Shown: positions 8,040 through 15,966 of the stretch, one piece after another
Numbering within the stretch: the stretch's first letter is position 1
How the letters are laid out: each line of letters opens with the position of its first letter
Assembly (NCBI RefSeq): GCF_947381555.1
Contig: NZ_CANCWQ010000028.1
Span: forward strand, 1-22,395
Length of the DNA: 22,395 bases
From: Limosilactobacillus pulli
GTDB taxonomy: Bacteria > Bacillota > Bacilli > Lactobacillales > Lactobacillaceae
Reading direction: 5' to 3'
Made by a program: the position numbers and the translations under genes
The notes under the pieces: model-generated
Told to the model about the DNA's origin: nothing
Seen by the model: the letters and a program-made list of their open reading frames with translations, nothing else
Databases searched by the model: none

Positions 8040-8909
8040 TCAGATTGCTGCTTCAGGTCGTAGAATTCCCTTGCGCAAGCCAACAAAAATAGTCAATATC
8101 AGCAAATCCGCTGAACCACCCAGACTATAATTATTGATCAGATAATCATGATTGAGCTGCTTCAAGTAATCACGGCCCGCTTGCGTCTGTGTACCACCAA
8201 GCTCTAAATATCTTTTTGCCTGTTGATGAGCCTCTTCAACAACGTCATGACGACCGGCCCGCTTGATCAGATTGGTGTCCTCAGTCCGCGCGACGATATG
8301 CATAAACGTGTCCAACAAGCGTTGCATCGTCGTCCCTTTGCTTTTGGCTAATGCCGGTAAGCCAATCTTCATTACGGTTGGATAGCCGGCCTCGGCCTCA
8401 CCGCGAATGCCTTTGATGCCATAGCGCAGAAATTCTTTCTCACCGGCCGTTAACTGCTCAACCGGCTTGGCATGCAGTTTCTCAATGTCATAATCACTGG
8501 CCGTCAGGCCCTTTAGCATCTGCTTGACAATCGTGGCTAGCTCCAGTTGGGGGTGCTTGATTCGATAGGCCTCGGCACACGTCAGGACACCAAGCGAAAA
8601 AACCGCGCCCTTATGCGTATTAACGCCATTGGTTGTCTTAAACATCGTCTTTTCGGCTTCAATACCCAAAGTTCGCAGCTTTTTAAACATAAGCGTCAGA
8701 TCAGTCGCTGCAAAACTCATTCCCAAATCAACGCTTTGTTCAAAATAATGATGCAGACTAAGAGCACTGTCAATAAATAAGAATACATCCATATCAGGAT
8801 GCGGTCCAGAAGACACCGGGTCTACCAAACCAGGCTTAGGATTGACAGAAACCTCATAAATCATTGCTCGCAGTGCATCGTTAACCAGCTTAGCGCTTGT
8901 CTGTTCCAT
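8040..8909 (-). CDS. citG: Triphosphoribosyl-dephospho-CoA synthase
   Basis: CitG, 289 residues, makes 2'-(5''-triphosphoribosyl)-3'-dephospho-CoA from ATP and dephospho-CoA, the precursor of the citrate lyase acyl-carrier prosthetic group. The family signature PKPGLVDPVSSGPHPDMD spans about residues 24-41, and NTHKGAVFSLG and GIRGEAEAGYP are further conserved blocks. The protein is CitG only: there is no CitX transferase domain fused at either end, although some lactic acid bacteria carry a CitX-CitG fusion. The start at 8909 has GAGGAT at good spacing. A terminator-like hairpin separates it from citF, so expression may depend on read-through from the citM promoter. It is followed 12 bp on by the LysR gene. 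Confidence 0.93.
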   Translation of the reverse strand: MEQTSAKLVNDALRAMIYEVSVNPKPGLVDPVSSGPHPDMDVFLFIDSALSLHHYFEQSVDLGMSFAATDLTLMFKKLRTLGIEAEKTMFKTTNGVNTHKGAVFSLGVLTCAEAYRIKHPQLELATIVKQMLKGLTASDYDIEKLHAKPVEQLTAGEKEFLRYGIKGIRGEAEAGYPTVMKIGLPALAKSKGTTMQRLLDTFMHIVARTEDTNLIKRAGRHDVVEEAHQQAKRYLELGGTQTQAGRDYLKQLNHDYLINNYSLGGSADLLILTIFVGLRKGILRPEAAI

Positions 8910-8930
8910 AAATCATATCCTCAATTTCAT

Positions 8931-8967
8931 AAAAAACCGCGACTGAGATTAAAGCAGCCGCGGTTTT
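8931..8967. terminator. Hairpin with A/T tracts between citF and citG
   Basis: AAAACCGCG (8933-8941) pairs with CGCGGTTTT (8959-8967), extended by CTG/CAG after one mismatch. On the minus strand a run of Ts follows, as in a rho-independent terminator. It lies 20 bases after the citF stop and upstream of citG, so it may lower but not abolish citG-LysR expression. Confidence 0.8.
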
Positions 8968-8987
8968 AAAATTTCAATCAATTCAGA

Positions 8988-10526
8988 TTAGTCCTTAACC
9001 TGCTTGATCGTGTCGATGATCGTCCCATCACGGTATTCAACCAGGGCCACCGTCCGATCAGTAAATTGCAGTGGTTCAGGCTTACCAACCTTGGATTCAG
9101 CCAGCTTCTGCAGATCGTGAATGTCGTAGACCGGCAGACCCGGAACGTTGCTCAAAGCTTCCTGCAGATCCTTACGACGAGGGTTGATGGCAATCCCGTA
9201 TTCGGTAACCAATACGTCAACGGATTCGCCTGGCGTAACAACCGTGGTTACGTCTGGTACAACCGTAGCGATTCGGCCACGAACCAATGGAGCTGAGATG
9301 ATCGTCAGCTTGGAAGTAGCGGCATCTTGGTGACCACCAATGGCACCACGGATCACACCATCAGAACCAGTCATAACGTTAACATTGAAGTTGGTGTCAA
9401 TTTCCAAAGCGGACAGGATGGCAACGTCAAGCTGATCAACCATGGCACCCTTGTTGTCTGGGTCAGCATACCAAGAAGCATCGATTTCTTGTTGGTTTTG
9501 GTTGTTCTTCATCGAAGCAGCCGCACCCTTGTCGAAGTCTTGAACGTCCATAACCTTCTTAACCAGACCTTCTTCAAGCAGCTTAACCGTTGGTGAGGTA
9601 ATACCACCCAGTGCGAATGAAGCCGTGATGCCAGCATCAATCATGGATTGACGCAGGAAACGAGTAACGGCCAGGGCCGCACCACCAGAACCAGTCTGGA
9701 AAGAGAAGCCATCTTTGAAGTATGGTGAGTTGACGATAACGTCATTTACCATTGAGGCAATCTTCAATTCCTTAGGGTCCTTAGTGAAACGAGTAGCCCC
9801 AGAACCGATCTTGTCAGGGTCACCCACCTTGTCAACCTTAACAACGTAGTCGACTTGCGTCTGCTTGATTGAAGCTGGCGTGTTAGGGTAGTCGACGATG
9901 TTGTCAGTCAGCAAAACAACCTTGTCAGCATATTGAGCATCCATCAAAGCATAACCAAGTGAGCCAAAGACCGCATCACCATTCATACCATTGGCGTTAC
10001 CCAAGGCATCGGAGTTAGGCACACCCAGGAAGGCAACGTCGATCTTGATGTTGCCATTTTCGATTGAGCGAGCCCGGTTACCATGCGAACGGAAGATAAC
10101 TGGGTTCTTCAAGCCACCATGAGAAACAAAATCACCCAAAGAGCCACGCATCCCTGAACTGGTAATGTTGGTGATCGTACCAGCCTTGATGGCTTCGATT
10201 ACCTTGTCATTCATAACGCCAGTCAGAGAAGATGGCGCCAGTGTCAAATCCTTGATCCCCAGCTTCAAGATGATGTCCATGACCTGGTTGAACACAAAGT
10301 CACCGTTACGGAAGTGGTGGTGGAATGAAATTGTCATGCCGTCCTTAACGGTCTTTTTAACAACGTCTTCCAGTGATTCAACAACCTTGTCATCACCAGT
10401 GGTTACAGTAACCTTAGGCGCAACCCGTTGAACTTCGGGATGACCGATTTCGGTAGTTTCAAATGGCTTGTAGTCGAGCTGCTTCATCAGATCTTCTGGC
10501 AGTTCGCGATTTACATTATTTTTCAA
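8988..10526 (-). CDS. citF: Citrate lyase alpha subunit (citrate:acetyl-ACP transferase)
   Basis: CitF, 512 residues (E. coli form about 510), transfers the acyl-carrier thioester from acetyl to citryl in the citrate lyase complex. Conserved blocks include SFHHHFRNGD (67-76), ITSSGMRGSLGDFVSHGG, SGGAALAVTRFLRQS, and the C-terminal YRDGTIIDTIKQV. I place the start at a TTG (10524-10526): it has GAGGAGGG eight bases upstream, gives the usual family length, and the only upstream ATG in frame lies seven codons back without a ribosome site. The TTG lies inside the last codons of citE, an 11-base overlap implying translational coupling. A terminator-like hairpin follows the gene. Confidence 0.95.
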   Translation of the reverse strand: MKNNVNRELPEDLMKQLDYKPFETTEIGHPEVQRVAPKVTVTTGDDKVVESLEDVVKKTVKDGMTISFHHHFRNGDFVFNQVMDIILKLGIKDLTLAPSSLTGVMNDKVIEAIKAGTITNITSSGMRGSLGDFVSHGGLKNPVIFRSHGNRARSIENGNIKIDVAFLGVPNSDALGNANGMNGDAVFGSLGYALMDAQYADKVVLLTDNIVDYPNTPASIKQTQVDYVVKVDKVGDPDKIGSGATRFTKDPKELKIASMVNDVIVNSPYFKDGFSFQTGSGGAALAVTRFLRQSMIDAGITASFALGGITSPTVKLLEEGLVKKVMDVQDFDKGAAASMKNNQNQQEIDASWYADPDNKGAMVDQLDVAILSALEIDTNFNVNVMTGSDGVIRGAIGGHQDAATSKLTIISAPLVRGRIATVVPDVTTVVTPGESVDVLVTEYGIAINPRRKDLQEALSNVPGLPVYDIHDLQKLAESKVGKPEPLQFTDRTVALVEYRDGTIIDTIKQVKD

Positions 10527-11430
10527 TGTAGTTTCCCTCCTCGTCAATCAGGTTGGATGCCTTTGCCAGGCGCATAACCCGTTCAGCACGCAGCACAACT
10601 GGACGGTCGACCATTTGACCGTTCATGGAAATAACGCCGGAACCCTTGAGTTTGGCTTCTTTAATGGCATTTTCAACGTTCTTGGCGTTTTCGATTTCCT
10701 TCTTGGTTGGTTCGTAAACCTTGTTAACCATTGGGATTTGACGTGGGTTAACCAGCGACTTGCCGTCAAAGCCAAGCTGGTGAATGTATTCAGTTTCACG
10801 GTAGAAGCCTTCCGTGTCGTTCATGTTGGTGAAGACCGTGTCAAAGGCAGCTACACCAGCCGCCCGTGCAGCATGCAGAACCATGTTGCGGGCAAATTCA
10901 AGTTCGGCACCATCTGGGTAGCGGTGCGTCTTCATGTCGGTCGTGTAGTCTTCGGCAGACAGAGCAATCCCCATCATCCGGTCAGATGCAGAAGCGATTT
11001 GGTAGGCGTTGATGACACCCTTGGCGCTTTCGATAGCCGCCATCAGCATCGTTGAGCCTTCTTCTCGGCCAAATTCCTTTTCAGCAGCCGTGATGTCGGC
11101 ATCCAGCTTCTTAACCATTTCAGCATCTTCAGCCTTTGGCAGCCGAACAACGTCGATCCCTGCCTTAACCATGGCCCGAACGTCATTGGCGTAGTATGGC
11201 GTATCTTGACCATTTACCCGCACAACCAGTTCAGCGTCGCCGTAGTCTTGCGTTTGCAGTGCTTCGTAAACCAGGTCACGAGCAGCATCTTTTTCAGCCA
11301 TTGAAACGGCGTCTTCCAAGTCGAACATGATGGAGTCGGCACCATAGATACCAGCGTCCTTAACCATTGCTGGGTTGTTACCAGGTACGAACATCATCGT
11401 CCGGCGCAAGCGTTCTTTAATTTCAGCCAT
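10516..11430 (-). CDS. citE: Citrate lyase beta subunit (citryl-ACP lyase)
   Basis: CitE, 304 residues, a TIM-barrel lyase that cleaves citryl-ACP into oxaloacetate and acetyl-ACP. The N-terminal RRTMMFVPGNNP block and MFDLEDAV (35-42) supply the metal and substrate acidic residues; R71 in VVRVNG and the AAIESAKGV strand are also conserved. The start at 11430 (MAEIKERLRR) follows GGGAGG with ten bases between; an in-frame ATG six codons upstream would fall inside citD and lacks its own site. It begins two bases after the citD stop and overlaps the citF start by 11 bases, so D, E and F are made stoichiometrically from one message. Confidence 0.96.
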   Translation of the reverse strand: MAEIKERLRRTMMFVPGNNPAMVKDAGIYGADSIMFDLEDAVSMAEKDAARDLVYEALQTQDYGDAELVVRVNGQDTPYYANDVRAMVKAGIDVVRLPKAEDAEMVKKLDADITAAEKEFGREEGSTMLMAAIESAKGVINAYQIASASDRMMGIALSAEDYTTDMKTHRYPDGAELEFARNMVLHAARAAGVAAFDTVFTNMNDTEGFYRETEYIHQLGFDGKSLVNPRQIPMVNKVYEPTKKEIENAKNVENAIKEAKLKGSGVISMNGQMVDRPVVLRAERVMRLAKASNLIDEEGNYIEK

Positions 11431-11432
11431 GC

Positions 11433-11726
11433 TTACAATACCTCCCATGCAGGTTCGTCAGTCGTCTTGGCAGCACGTTGCGCAGCGGCAATCGTGCGGG
11501 CCTTGATTACACAGTCCAAGGCACCCTTGTCAACGGCCTTAACCTTAGCGTTTTGAATTCCCATTGCCGTCAGCGTTTCAGTGATGACCTTCTTGATTTG
11601 ATTGCCAAACTGCTTGGCAACGTCTGATTCCAAATCAATCACAATGCCATCCGTACCCTTGGACAGCATGATTTGAATATCAGATGATTCCAAGGTACCA
11701 GCTACTGCGGTTTCCTTAATTTCCAT
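11433..11726 (-). CDS. citD: Citrate lyase gamma subunit (acyl carrier protein)
   Basis: CitD, 97 residues, carries the phosphoribosyl-dephospho-CoA prosthetic group on a serine. That residue is Ser14 in AVAGTLESSD, the same position as in the Klebsiella protein. KGALDCVIKAR near the C-terminus is the second conserved block. The ribosome site AAGGAAGGA lies inside the end of citC, and the citD ATG overlaps the last codons of citC by 11 bases, so translation is probably coupled. Loading this serine needs CitG (present) and CitX (not found in the window). Confidence 0.96.
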   Translation of the reverse strand: MEIKETAVAGTLESSDIQIMLSKGTDGIVIDLESDVAKQFGNQIKKVITETLTAMGIQNAKVKAVDKGALDCVIKARTIAAAQRAAKTTDEPAWEVL

Positions 11727-12777
11727 TGATGTTCATTCCTTCCTTGATCCGCTCTTGAAGTATCGCAACATGGTCTTCAACGAATTTTTGCGTCGTTGCT
11801 GGGACGAGCCCCATGATAGCATCAAGATTGTCATCCTTGATGCATTTGCGTACTTCTGTAGCGGTAATATAATTTCCATTAGTTGCCGTCTTGCGCTCAA
11901 TGATCTTTAACGCAACTTTAGGCGGCAGTTCCTGCTGCAAAACTTGATTATAGATTCCAGTCGTTCGTGATAACGGCTCGCTGCCAACATAACGCGTCTT
12001 TATATTGAGTGCCGGTGCGATCGTATCGCGAAAGACGCGGGCATCTAAGGTTGTCTGGTAGCGAATCGTCTGGTCGGCTGATTCCAAAAAGTAGGCTGGG
12101 AAAGTAGCATAACTGACCATATAATCGCCGCCATCAACGACAATGACGTTCTTTAGGTCAGCCGTACCCGCTTTGACCAGCTCGAATCGTTCGCTGGTCT
12201 TAAACAGCGACAGATCCGTATTGACTACAAAGACATAAACCAGGTCGTTTTCTTTGGCGGCCTGCTCGACCAAATAGCGATGACCATTGGTAAAGGGGTT
12301 GGCATTCATTACAATACCGGCCACTTTTTTTGCCTCCTGCCCAGCCACTCTTGGAACAGCTGCTAAATAGTCATCAACGTTAGGGTCGCCAGTTTCTAGA
12401 AAAGCGGCCACGTCTGAATGGGCAAGCTCTTTAAATCCAAGGTGCTGAAAGCTTGCCGAGTACTTGGCCTTGGTAAAGACGAACAGATGAAAGCGATGTT
12501 CCTGAAAGAGTCGATTCGTCAAAGCACTGACAATCGCATTGAATCTGGCTCCCGGTACGGCTCCTTTGTTGCAGACGCCGATGTATTTCAAGACGTTGCT
12601 GGCCGCTGAACCCGTACCAACCAACTGGCCTTGTTCATCAAGCAGTCCCAGAGTAAAATCAATCTTGTCGACCTCATCATCCGAAAAGTTGTGAATTCCT
12701 AACGATTCCAAAAACTGCTGCCATTTTTGCCGCGTGGCGCGATCACTCAGATGCAGGTCAACAATTTGATTTTCCAT
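11716..12777 (-). CDS. citC: [Citrate (pro-3S)-lyase] ligase
   Basis: CitC, 353 residues, acetylates the thiol of the CitD prosthetic group with acetate and ATP, switching citrate lyase on. Residues 1-135 form a GNAT-like domain; from about residue 150 comes a nucleotidyltransferase domain with the HxGH-like motif as NANPFTNGH (158-166). A second nucleotide-binding stretch lies near KTRYVGSEPLSRTTGIYN. AAAGGAG stands seven bases before the ATG at 12777. It begins 14 bases after citM and overlaps citD by 11 bases. Confidence 0.95.
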   Translation of the reverse strand: MENQIVDLHLSDRATRQKWQQFLESLGIHNFSDDEVDKIDFTLGLLDEQGQLVGTGSAASNVLKYIGVCNKGAVPGARFNAIVSALTNRLFQEHRFHLFVFTKAKYSASFQHLGFKELAHSDVAAFLETGDPNVDDYLAAVPRVAGQEAKKVAGIVMNANPFTNGHRYLVEQAAKENDLVYVFVVNTDLSLFKTSERFELVKAGTADLKNVIVVDGGDYMVSYATFPAYFLESADQTIRYQTTLDARVFRDTIAPALNIKTRYVGSEPLSRTTGIYNQVLQQELPPKVALKIIERKTATNGNYITATEVRKCIKDDNLDAIMGLVPATTQKFVEDHVAILQERIKEGMNINGN

Positions 12778-12791
12778 GGAACGACTCCTTT

Positions 12792-13955
12792 TTATTTTTG
12801 CTTTTTAGCGTAGTCCTCAACTGCTTTGGCAACGGTTGGAACAACGCGCTCATCAAACACGCTTGGAACGATATTTTCAGCAGTTGGTTCCGCAACCACG
12901 CTGGCAAGTGCCTGAGCAACCGTTTTTTGCAGATCCATATCAACCTTTTTTAGACCACTGGTAAGCAGGCCTTTGAACAGTCCTGGAAAGGCCAGGATGT
13001 TGTTGACCTGATTAGGATATTGACTGGACCCGGTAGCAATTACTGCTGCCCCAGCCTCCTTAGCTTTTTCGGGTGCGATTTCCTGATGCGGATTGGCCAG
13101 GGCAAAGATAATCGGCCGTTCATTCATCTGCTTGACATCATGACGGTTGATGACGTTACCGGTTGAAAGCCCGATGAAAACATCCTGCCCTTTAATCGCG
13201 TCATGAATATTTTGATTCTCCATGCTCTTTGGCGTACCCAGCTTAGCGGCAAACAACCGCTGATAGTCATTGGCCCGGTAGTCTTCTGACGTAATGACCC
13301 CATGCACGTCAACCAATGTCAGATGCTTGATTCCGGCCGCATATAGCAGCCGTGCGGTAGCCAGTCCAGAGGCCCCAACGCCATTGATTACAATCCGCAG
13401 ATCGGTCAGCTTTTTGCCAACGACCTTGGCAGCATTGATCAAACCGGCTAAAACCACAATCGCACTGCCTTCTTGATCATCATGATAAACTGGAATGTCC
13501 AACTCTTCACTCAAAGCATTCTCAATTTCAAAACAGCGTGGCGCGGCAATGTCTTCCAGATGAATGCCGGCAAACGATAGTGAGATGTTTTTGATCGTCT
13601 TGATGATTTCTTGCGGGCTGACTTGATCAACTGCCAATGGAATTGCATTGATGTTAGCCAGATCCTTATATAATAAGGCCTTCCCTTCAATTACTGGCAA
13701 ACCGGCAGCTGGTCCGACGTTGCCAAGTCCCAGTACGGCAGTCCCATCAGTAATCAGGGCAACTAATTTACCGCTGACCGTAAACTTGTCTTTAAGTTCC
13801 GGATTTTCAGCAATCATTCTCGATAAGACCGCAACTCCGGGCGTATAAGCCTTTTGTAGATCAGCGCGATCCTCAATGTCAAACTCTGACTTAATGTTCA
13901 GCATCCCAGTATGGGCTTGATGCAGGCGAAGAATAGCATCTTCTTCTGAAGTCAT
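12792..13955 (-). CDS. citM: Malic enzyme family protein, probable soluble oxaloacetate decarboxylase CitM
   Basis: A 387-residue malic-enzyme family protein at the head of the cit operon. Catalytic residues are present: Tyr37 in AYTPGV, Lys92 in IEGKALLYK, metal ligands E134/D135 in LEDIAAPR and D160 in YHDDQEG, and the NAD-binding GVGASG (192-197). In Leuconostoc, Weissella and Lactococcus the gene at this place encodes a soluble oxaloacetate decarboxylase of the malic enzyme family, which converts oxaloacetate to pyruvate and CO2; the same fold also decarboxylates malate with NAD. Which activity dominates here cannot be told from sequence, but synteny favours CitM. The start has AAGGGA seven bases upstream. 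It is transcribed from a strong promoter in the citM-citI spacer. Confidence 0.88.
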   Translation of the reverse strand: MTSEEDAILRLHQAHTGMLNIKSEFDIEDRADLQKAYTPGVAVLSRMIAENPELKDKFTVSGKLVALITDGTAVLGLGNVGPAAGLPVIEGKALLYKDLANINAIPLAVDQVSPQEIIKTIKNISLSFAGIHLEDIAAPRCFEIENALSEELDIPVYHDDQEGSAIVVLAGLINAAKVVGKKLTDLRIVINGVGASGLATARLLYAAGIKHLTLVDVHGVITSEDYRANDYQRLFAAKLGTPKSMENQNIHDAIKGQDVFIGLSTGNVINRHDVKQMNERPIIFALANPHQEIAPEKAKEAGAAVIATGSSQYPNQVNNILAFPGLFKGLLTSGLKKVDMDLQKTVAQALASVVAEPTAENIVPSVFDERVVPTVAKAVEDYAKKQK

Positions 13956-14018
13956 CTAATCATCCCTTCAAGTTATCAAATTCTCAAACTCATCTAAATT
14001 TCAAATCTCTCATCAGTT

Positions 14019-14047
14019 ATTTTACACGCTCTTTTTAACTTTTTCAA
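14019..14047 (-). promoter_or_regulatory. Predicted promoter of the citM-citCDEF operon
   Basis: On the minus strand TTGAAA (14042-14047), 17-bp spacer, TAAAAT (14019-14024), preceded by GTG just before the -10. Transcription would start near 14012, about 55 bases before the citM ATG. Confidence 0.7.
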
Positions 14048-14100
14048 ATAGTTATAATATTTTTTCAAAATTAAAAAAGTTTGATATTATTAAAAGAGAT
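14048..14100. promoter_or_regulatory. AT-rich citI-citM control region with citI promoter and possible operator
   Basis: For citI a candidate promoter is TTTTCA (14062-14067), 17 bp, TATTAT (14085-14090). The stretch between the two promoters is almost pure AT and contains an interrupted dyad (TAATATTTTTT on the left, AAAAAA and then ATATTA on the right, 14056-14091). In Weissella CitI binds AT-rich sites in the equivalent spacer, so this is the likely operator region; the exact sites are inferred, not shown. Confidence 0.4.
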
Positions 14101-14134
14101 TCAGAATCGTTTTTAGGAAAGAAGGATCATTTGC

Positions 14135-15085
14135 ATGAATGACATTACACAGCAGGGACAGTTGGCTGATATTGCCCGCGACTTTTATCTTGGGCAATTA
14201 ACCATTACTCAACTGTCAGAAAAATATCAGCTGAGCCGCTATTTGATTACCAAGGCTCTAAATGAAGCGCGCGCGGCTGGTATCGTTAGGATCACCATCA
14301 ATTCCCCCATTGATCGCAATACAGAATTAGAGACGCGCTTTGCCGAACTCTTCCCCCACACCAACACGATGATCATCAAAGACGCAGCCACCACCAATGC
14401 TGATATCGAAAACATCATTGACTTTGCTGCAGCGGAGATTCAGCGCCATATTAAAGGCAGCAAGATCGTTGGTGTCAGCTGGGGCGGCACTTTGATGAAC
14501 ATCATCAATCGCTTCCAAACCGAGGTGCGTGATGACCTGGTCTTTACCCAGTTTATGGGCGACAATTTAAAATACAGCTCCGCCATTGGGGCCACGCCAC
14601 TAGTTCAGCGGGCGGCTGCCAAATACGGGTCCAGCTATCTGACAATTCCAGCGCCGCTTTACATTCTCAACGACACCGTTAGAGAACAATTGAAAAACGA
14701 GCCGGCGATCGCCAATGTTTTTGAACAGTGCGGCAAAATGAATATGCTCTTTACCGGAATTGGCACGATTGATTCGGTCAACAGCATTCGCATCTGGCAC
14801 CAAAGCCTCAACGAGATCTTTGAAAACGTTGATCGTCAAGAAATCGTTGGTATGCTGTATGGTCGTCCCTACAGTATCGATGGTCAGATTTTAACGCCAA
14901 AGAGTGACAAGCTTTTTGGTGCCTCAGTTGCCGCTCTTTTGGAGATACCTTGCCGTATCGGCGTCGTTAAGAGCAAGTTCAAGGCGCGCGCCATGCTGGG
15001 AGCCTTACGCGGCAATCTGTTAACCGATATCATTACCAACGAAGCCGTTGCCAACCGCGTTTTGCTTGAATTGGACAATAATTGA
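14135..15085 (+). CDS. citI: SorC-family transcriptional regulator, CitI-like
   Basis: A 316-residue SorC/DeoR-type regulator: a short N-terminal helix-turn-helix (about residues 22-48, ITQLSEKYQLSRYLITKALN) followed by a sugar-binding-like effector domain. It diverges from citM exactly as citI does from citMCDEFGRP in Weissella paramesenteroides, where CitI is a citrate-responsive activator. By synteny this protein most likely senses citrate and activates the cit operon and perhaps itself. The start at 14135 has GAAGGAT seven bases upstream. The gene ends in its own terminator. The symbol rests on gene order and family rather than on direct alignment. Confidence 0.85.
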   Translation: MNDITQQGQLADIARDFYLGQLTITQLSEKYQLSRYLITKALNEARAAGIVRITINSPIDRNTELETRFAELFPHTNTMIIKDAATTNADIENIIDFAAAEIQRHIKGSKIVGVSWGGTLMNIINRFQTEVRDDLVFTQFMGDNLKYSSAIGATPLVQRAAAKYGSSYLTIPAPLYILNDTVREQLKNEPAIANVFEQCGKMNMLFTGIGTIDSVNSIRIWHQSLNEIFENVDRQEIVGMLYGRPYSIDGQILTPKSDKLFGASVAALLEIPCRIGVVKSKFKARAMLGALRGNLLTDIITNEAVANRVLLELDNN

Positions 15086-15091
15086 CTCAAT

Positions 15092-15120
15092 GCGTCGTCT
15101 AAAAGCTAGGCGGCGTTTTT
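15092..15120 (+). terminator. Rho-independent terminator of citI
   Basis: GCGTCGTCT (15092-15100) pairs with AGGCGGCGT (15108-15116), allowing G-U pairs, followed by a T run. On the opposite strand no U-tract follows, so it serves citI rather than the convergent hydrolase. Confidence 0.8.
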
Positions 15121-15121
15121 A

Positions 15122-15910
15122 TTATGGTGCGATCTTTTTGACAAAGTCACCCAAAACAGCATTGAACTCGACTGGCTGCTCGGCCATCACGGCATGTCCA
15201 GCATTAGCAACAACCTGTGTCTGAGCTTTTTCATTTAAGATTTGGATTGCTTGCAGAAAATCAGGATCAAAGTAAGGCGACTTTTCACCGGCAACCGCCA
15301 AAAACGGCACTGGCATTAAAGCAACGATGTCACGCCAGTCTTGAAAAGCATGATCAATGGCAAAATTTAAGTTGGCACTCTCATCATAAGGATGCTGTGC
15401 ATTAGCCTGCCGAACAGCTGCTACCGTGACAGCATCAATTTCAACTGCGGTGGCGCGGCCCAATGGCATTTTCAGCGCTGCTGGAAATTCGTCCCATGAT
15501 AAATCTTTAAAACCATAATGCCATGTCTCATCATTAATCATCTTAGGGCTTTGATCAACGTCTACCAGTCCATCCAACTGACCGCGCCCAAATAAGGAGA
15601 CGTAGCCAAACATTGTTGAAGCGCCCATTGAATGTCCTACTGCCAAGCAATGCTCAATTGACAAGCTCTTCAGCAATTCATAAACGTCAATCGCATGCCG
15701 CGAAATCCTCGCGCCTTTAAAAGTATGTTCAGAAGCCCCTTGATTACGGGCGTCAAACGTAACTACTCGATAGCCGTTTTGCAATAAAAATACCTTGGTG
15801 GGCCGCCAAATCTCCTTACACATGCCCAAGCCGCTAACCAGCAGAATTGGATAGCCTGAACCCTCATCCTCATAATCCAGACGTACGTGATCTGATGTAA
15901 TAAATTTCAT
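15122..15910 (-). CDS. Alpha/beta hydrolase (AB hydrolase-1 type)
   Basis: A 262-residue protein of the classical alpha/beta hydrolase fold. The nucleophile is Ser94 in GHSMGAS and the likely catalytic histidine is H239 in NAGHAVMAEQP. The oxyanion-hole region reads LLVSGLGM instead of the common HGxG. FDARNQGASE is the typical strand before the helical cap. The reading frame extends another 50 codons upstream, but the ATG at 15910 follows AAAGGAAAG closely, and the upstream part runs through a terminator and into the transporter gene, so it is rejected. Substrate unknown; homologues include esterases and peroxidase-like or biosynthetic hydrolases. It lies downstream of the mdh-transporter unit, beyond a terminator, and need not belong to citrate metabolism. 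Confidence 0.85.
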   Translation of the reverse strand: MKFITSDHVRLDYEDEGSGYPILLVSGLGMCKEIWRPTKVFLLQNGYRVVTFDARNQGASEHTFKGARISRHAIDVYELLKSLSIEHCLAVGHSMGASTMFGYVSLFGRGQLDGLVDVDQSPKMINDETWHYGFKDLSWDEFPAALKMPLGRATAVEIDAVTVAAVRQANAQHPYDESANLNFAIDHAFQDWRDIVALMPVPFLAVAGEKSPYFDPDFLQAIQILNEKAQTQVVANAGHAVMAEQPVEFNAVLGDFVKKIAP

Positions 15911-15928
15911 AATCTTTCCTTTCGATGT

Positions 15929-15960
15929 AAAAAAAGCGACCCAGACCGGATCGCTTTTTT
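15929..15960 (-). terminator. Terminator after the DASS transporter
   Basis: On the minus strand AGCGATCC pairs with GGGTCGCT (one G-U), flanked by an A-tract and followed by seven Ts. It starts six bases beyond the transporter stop and precedes the ribosome site of the hydrolase gene. Confidence 0.85.
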
Positions 15961-15966
15961 GCATGT

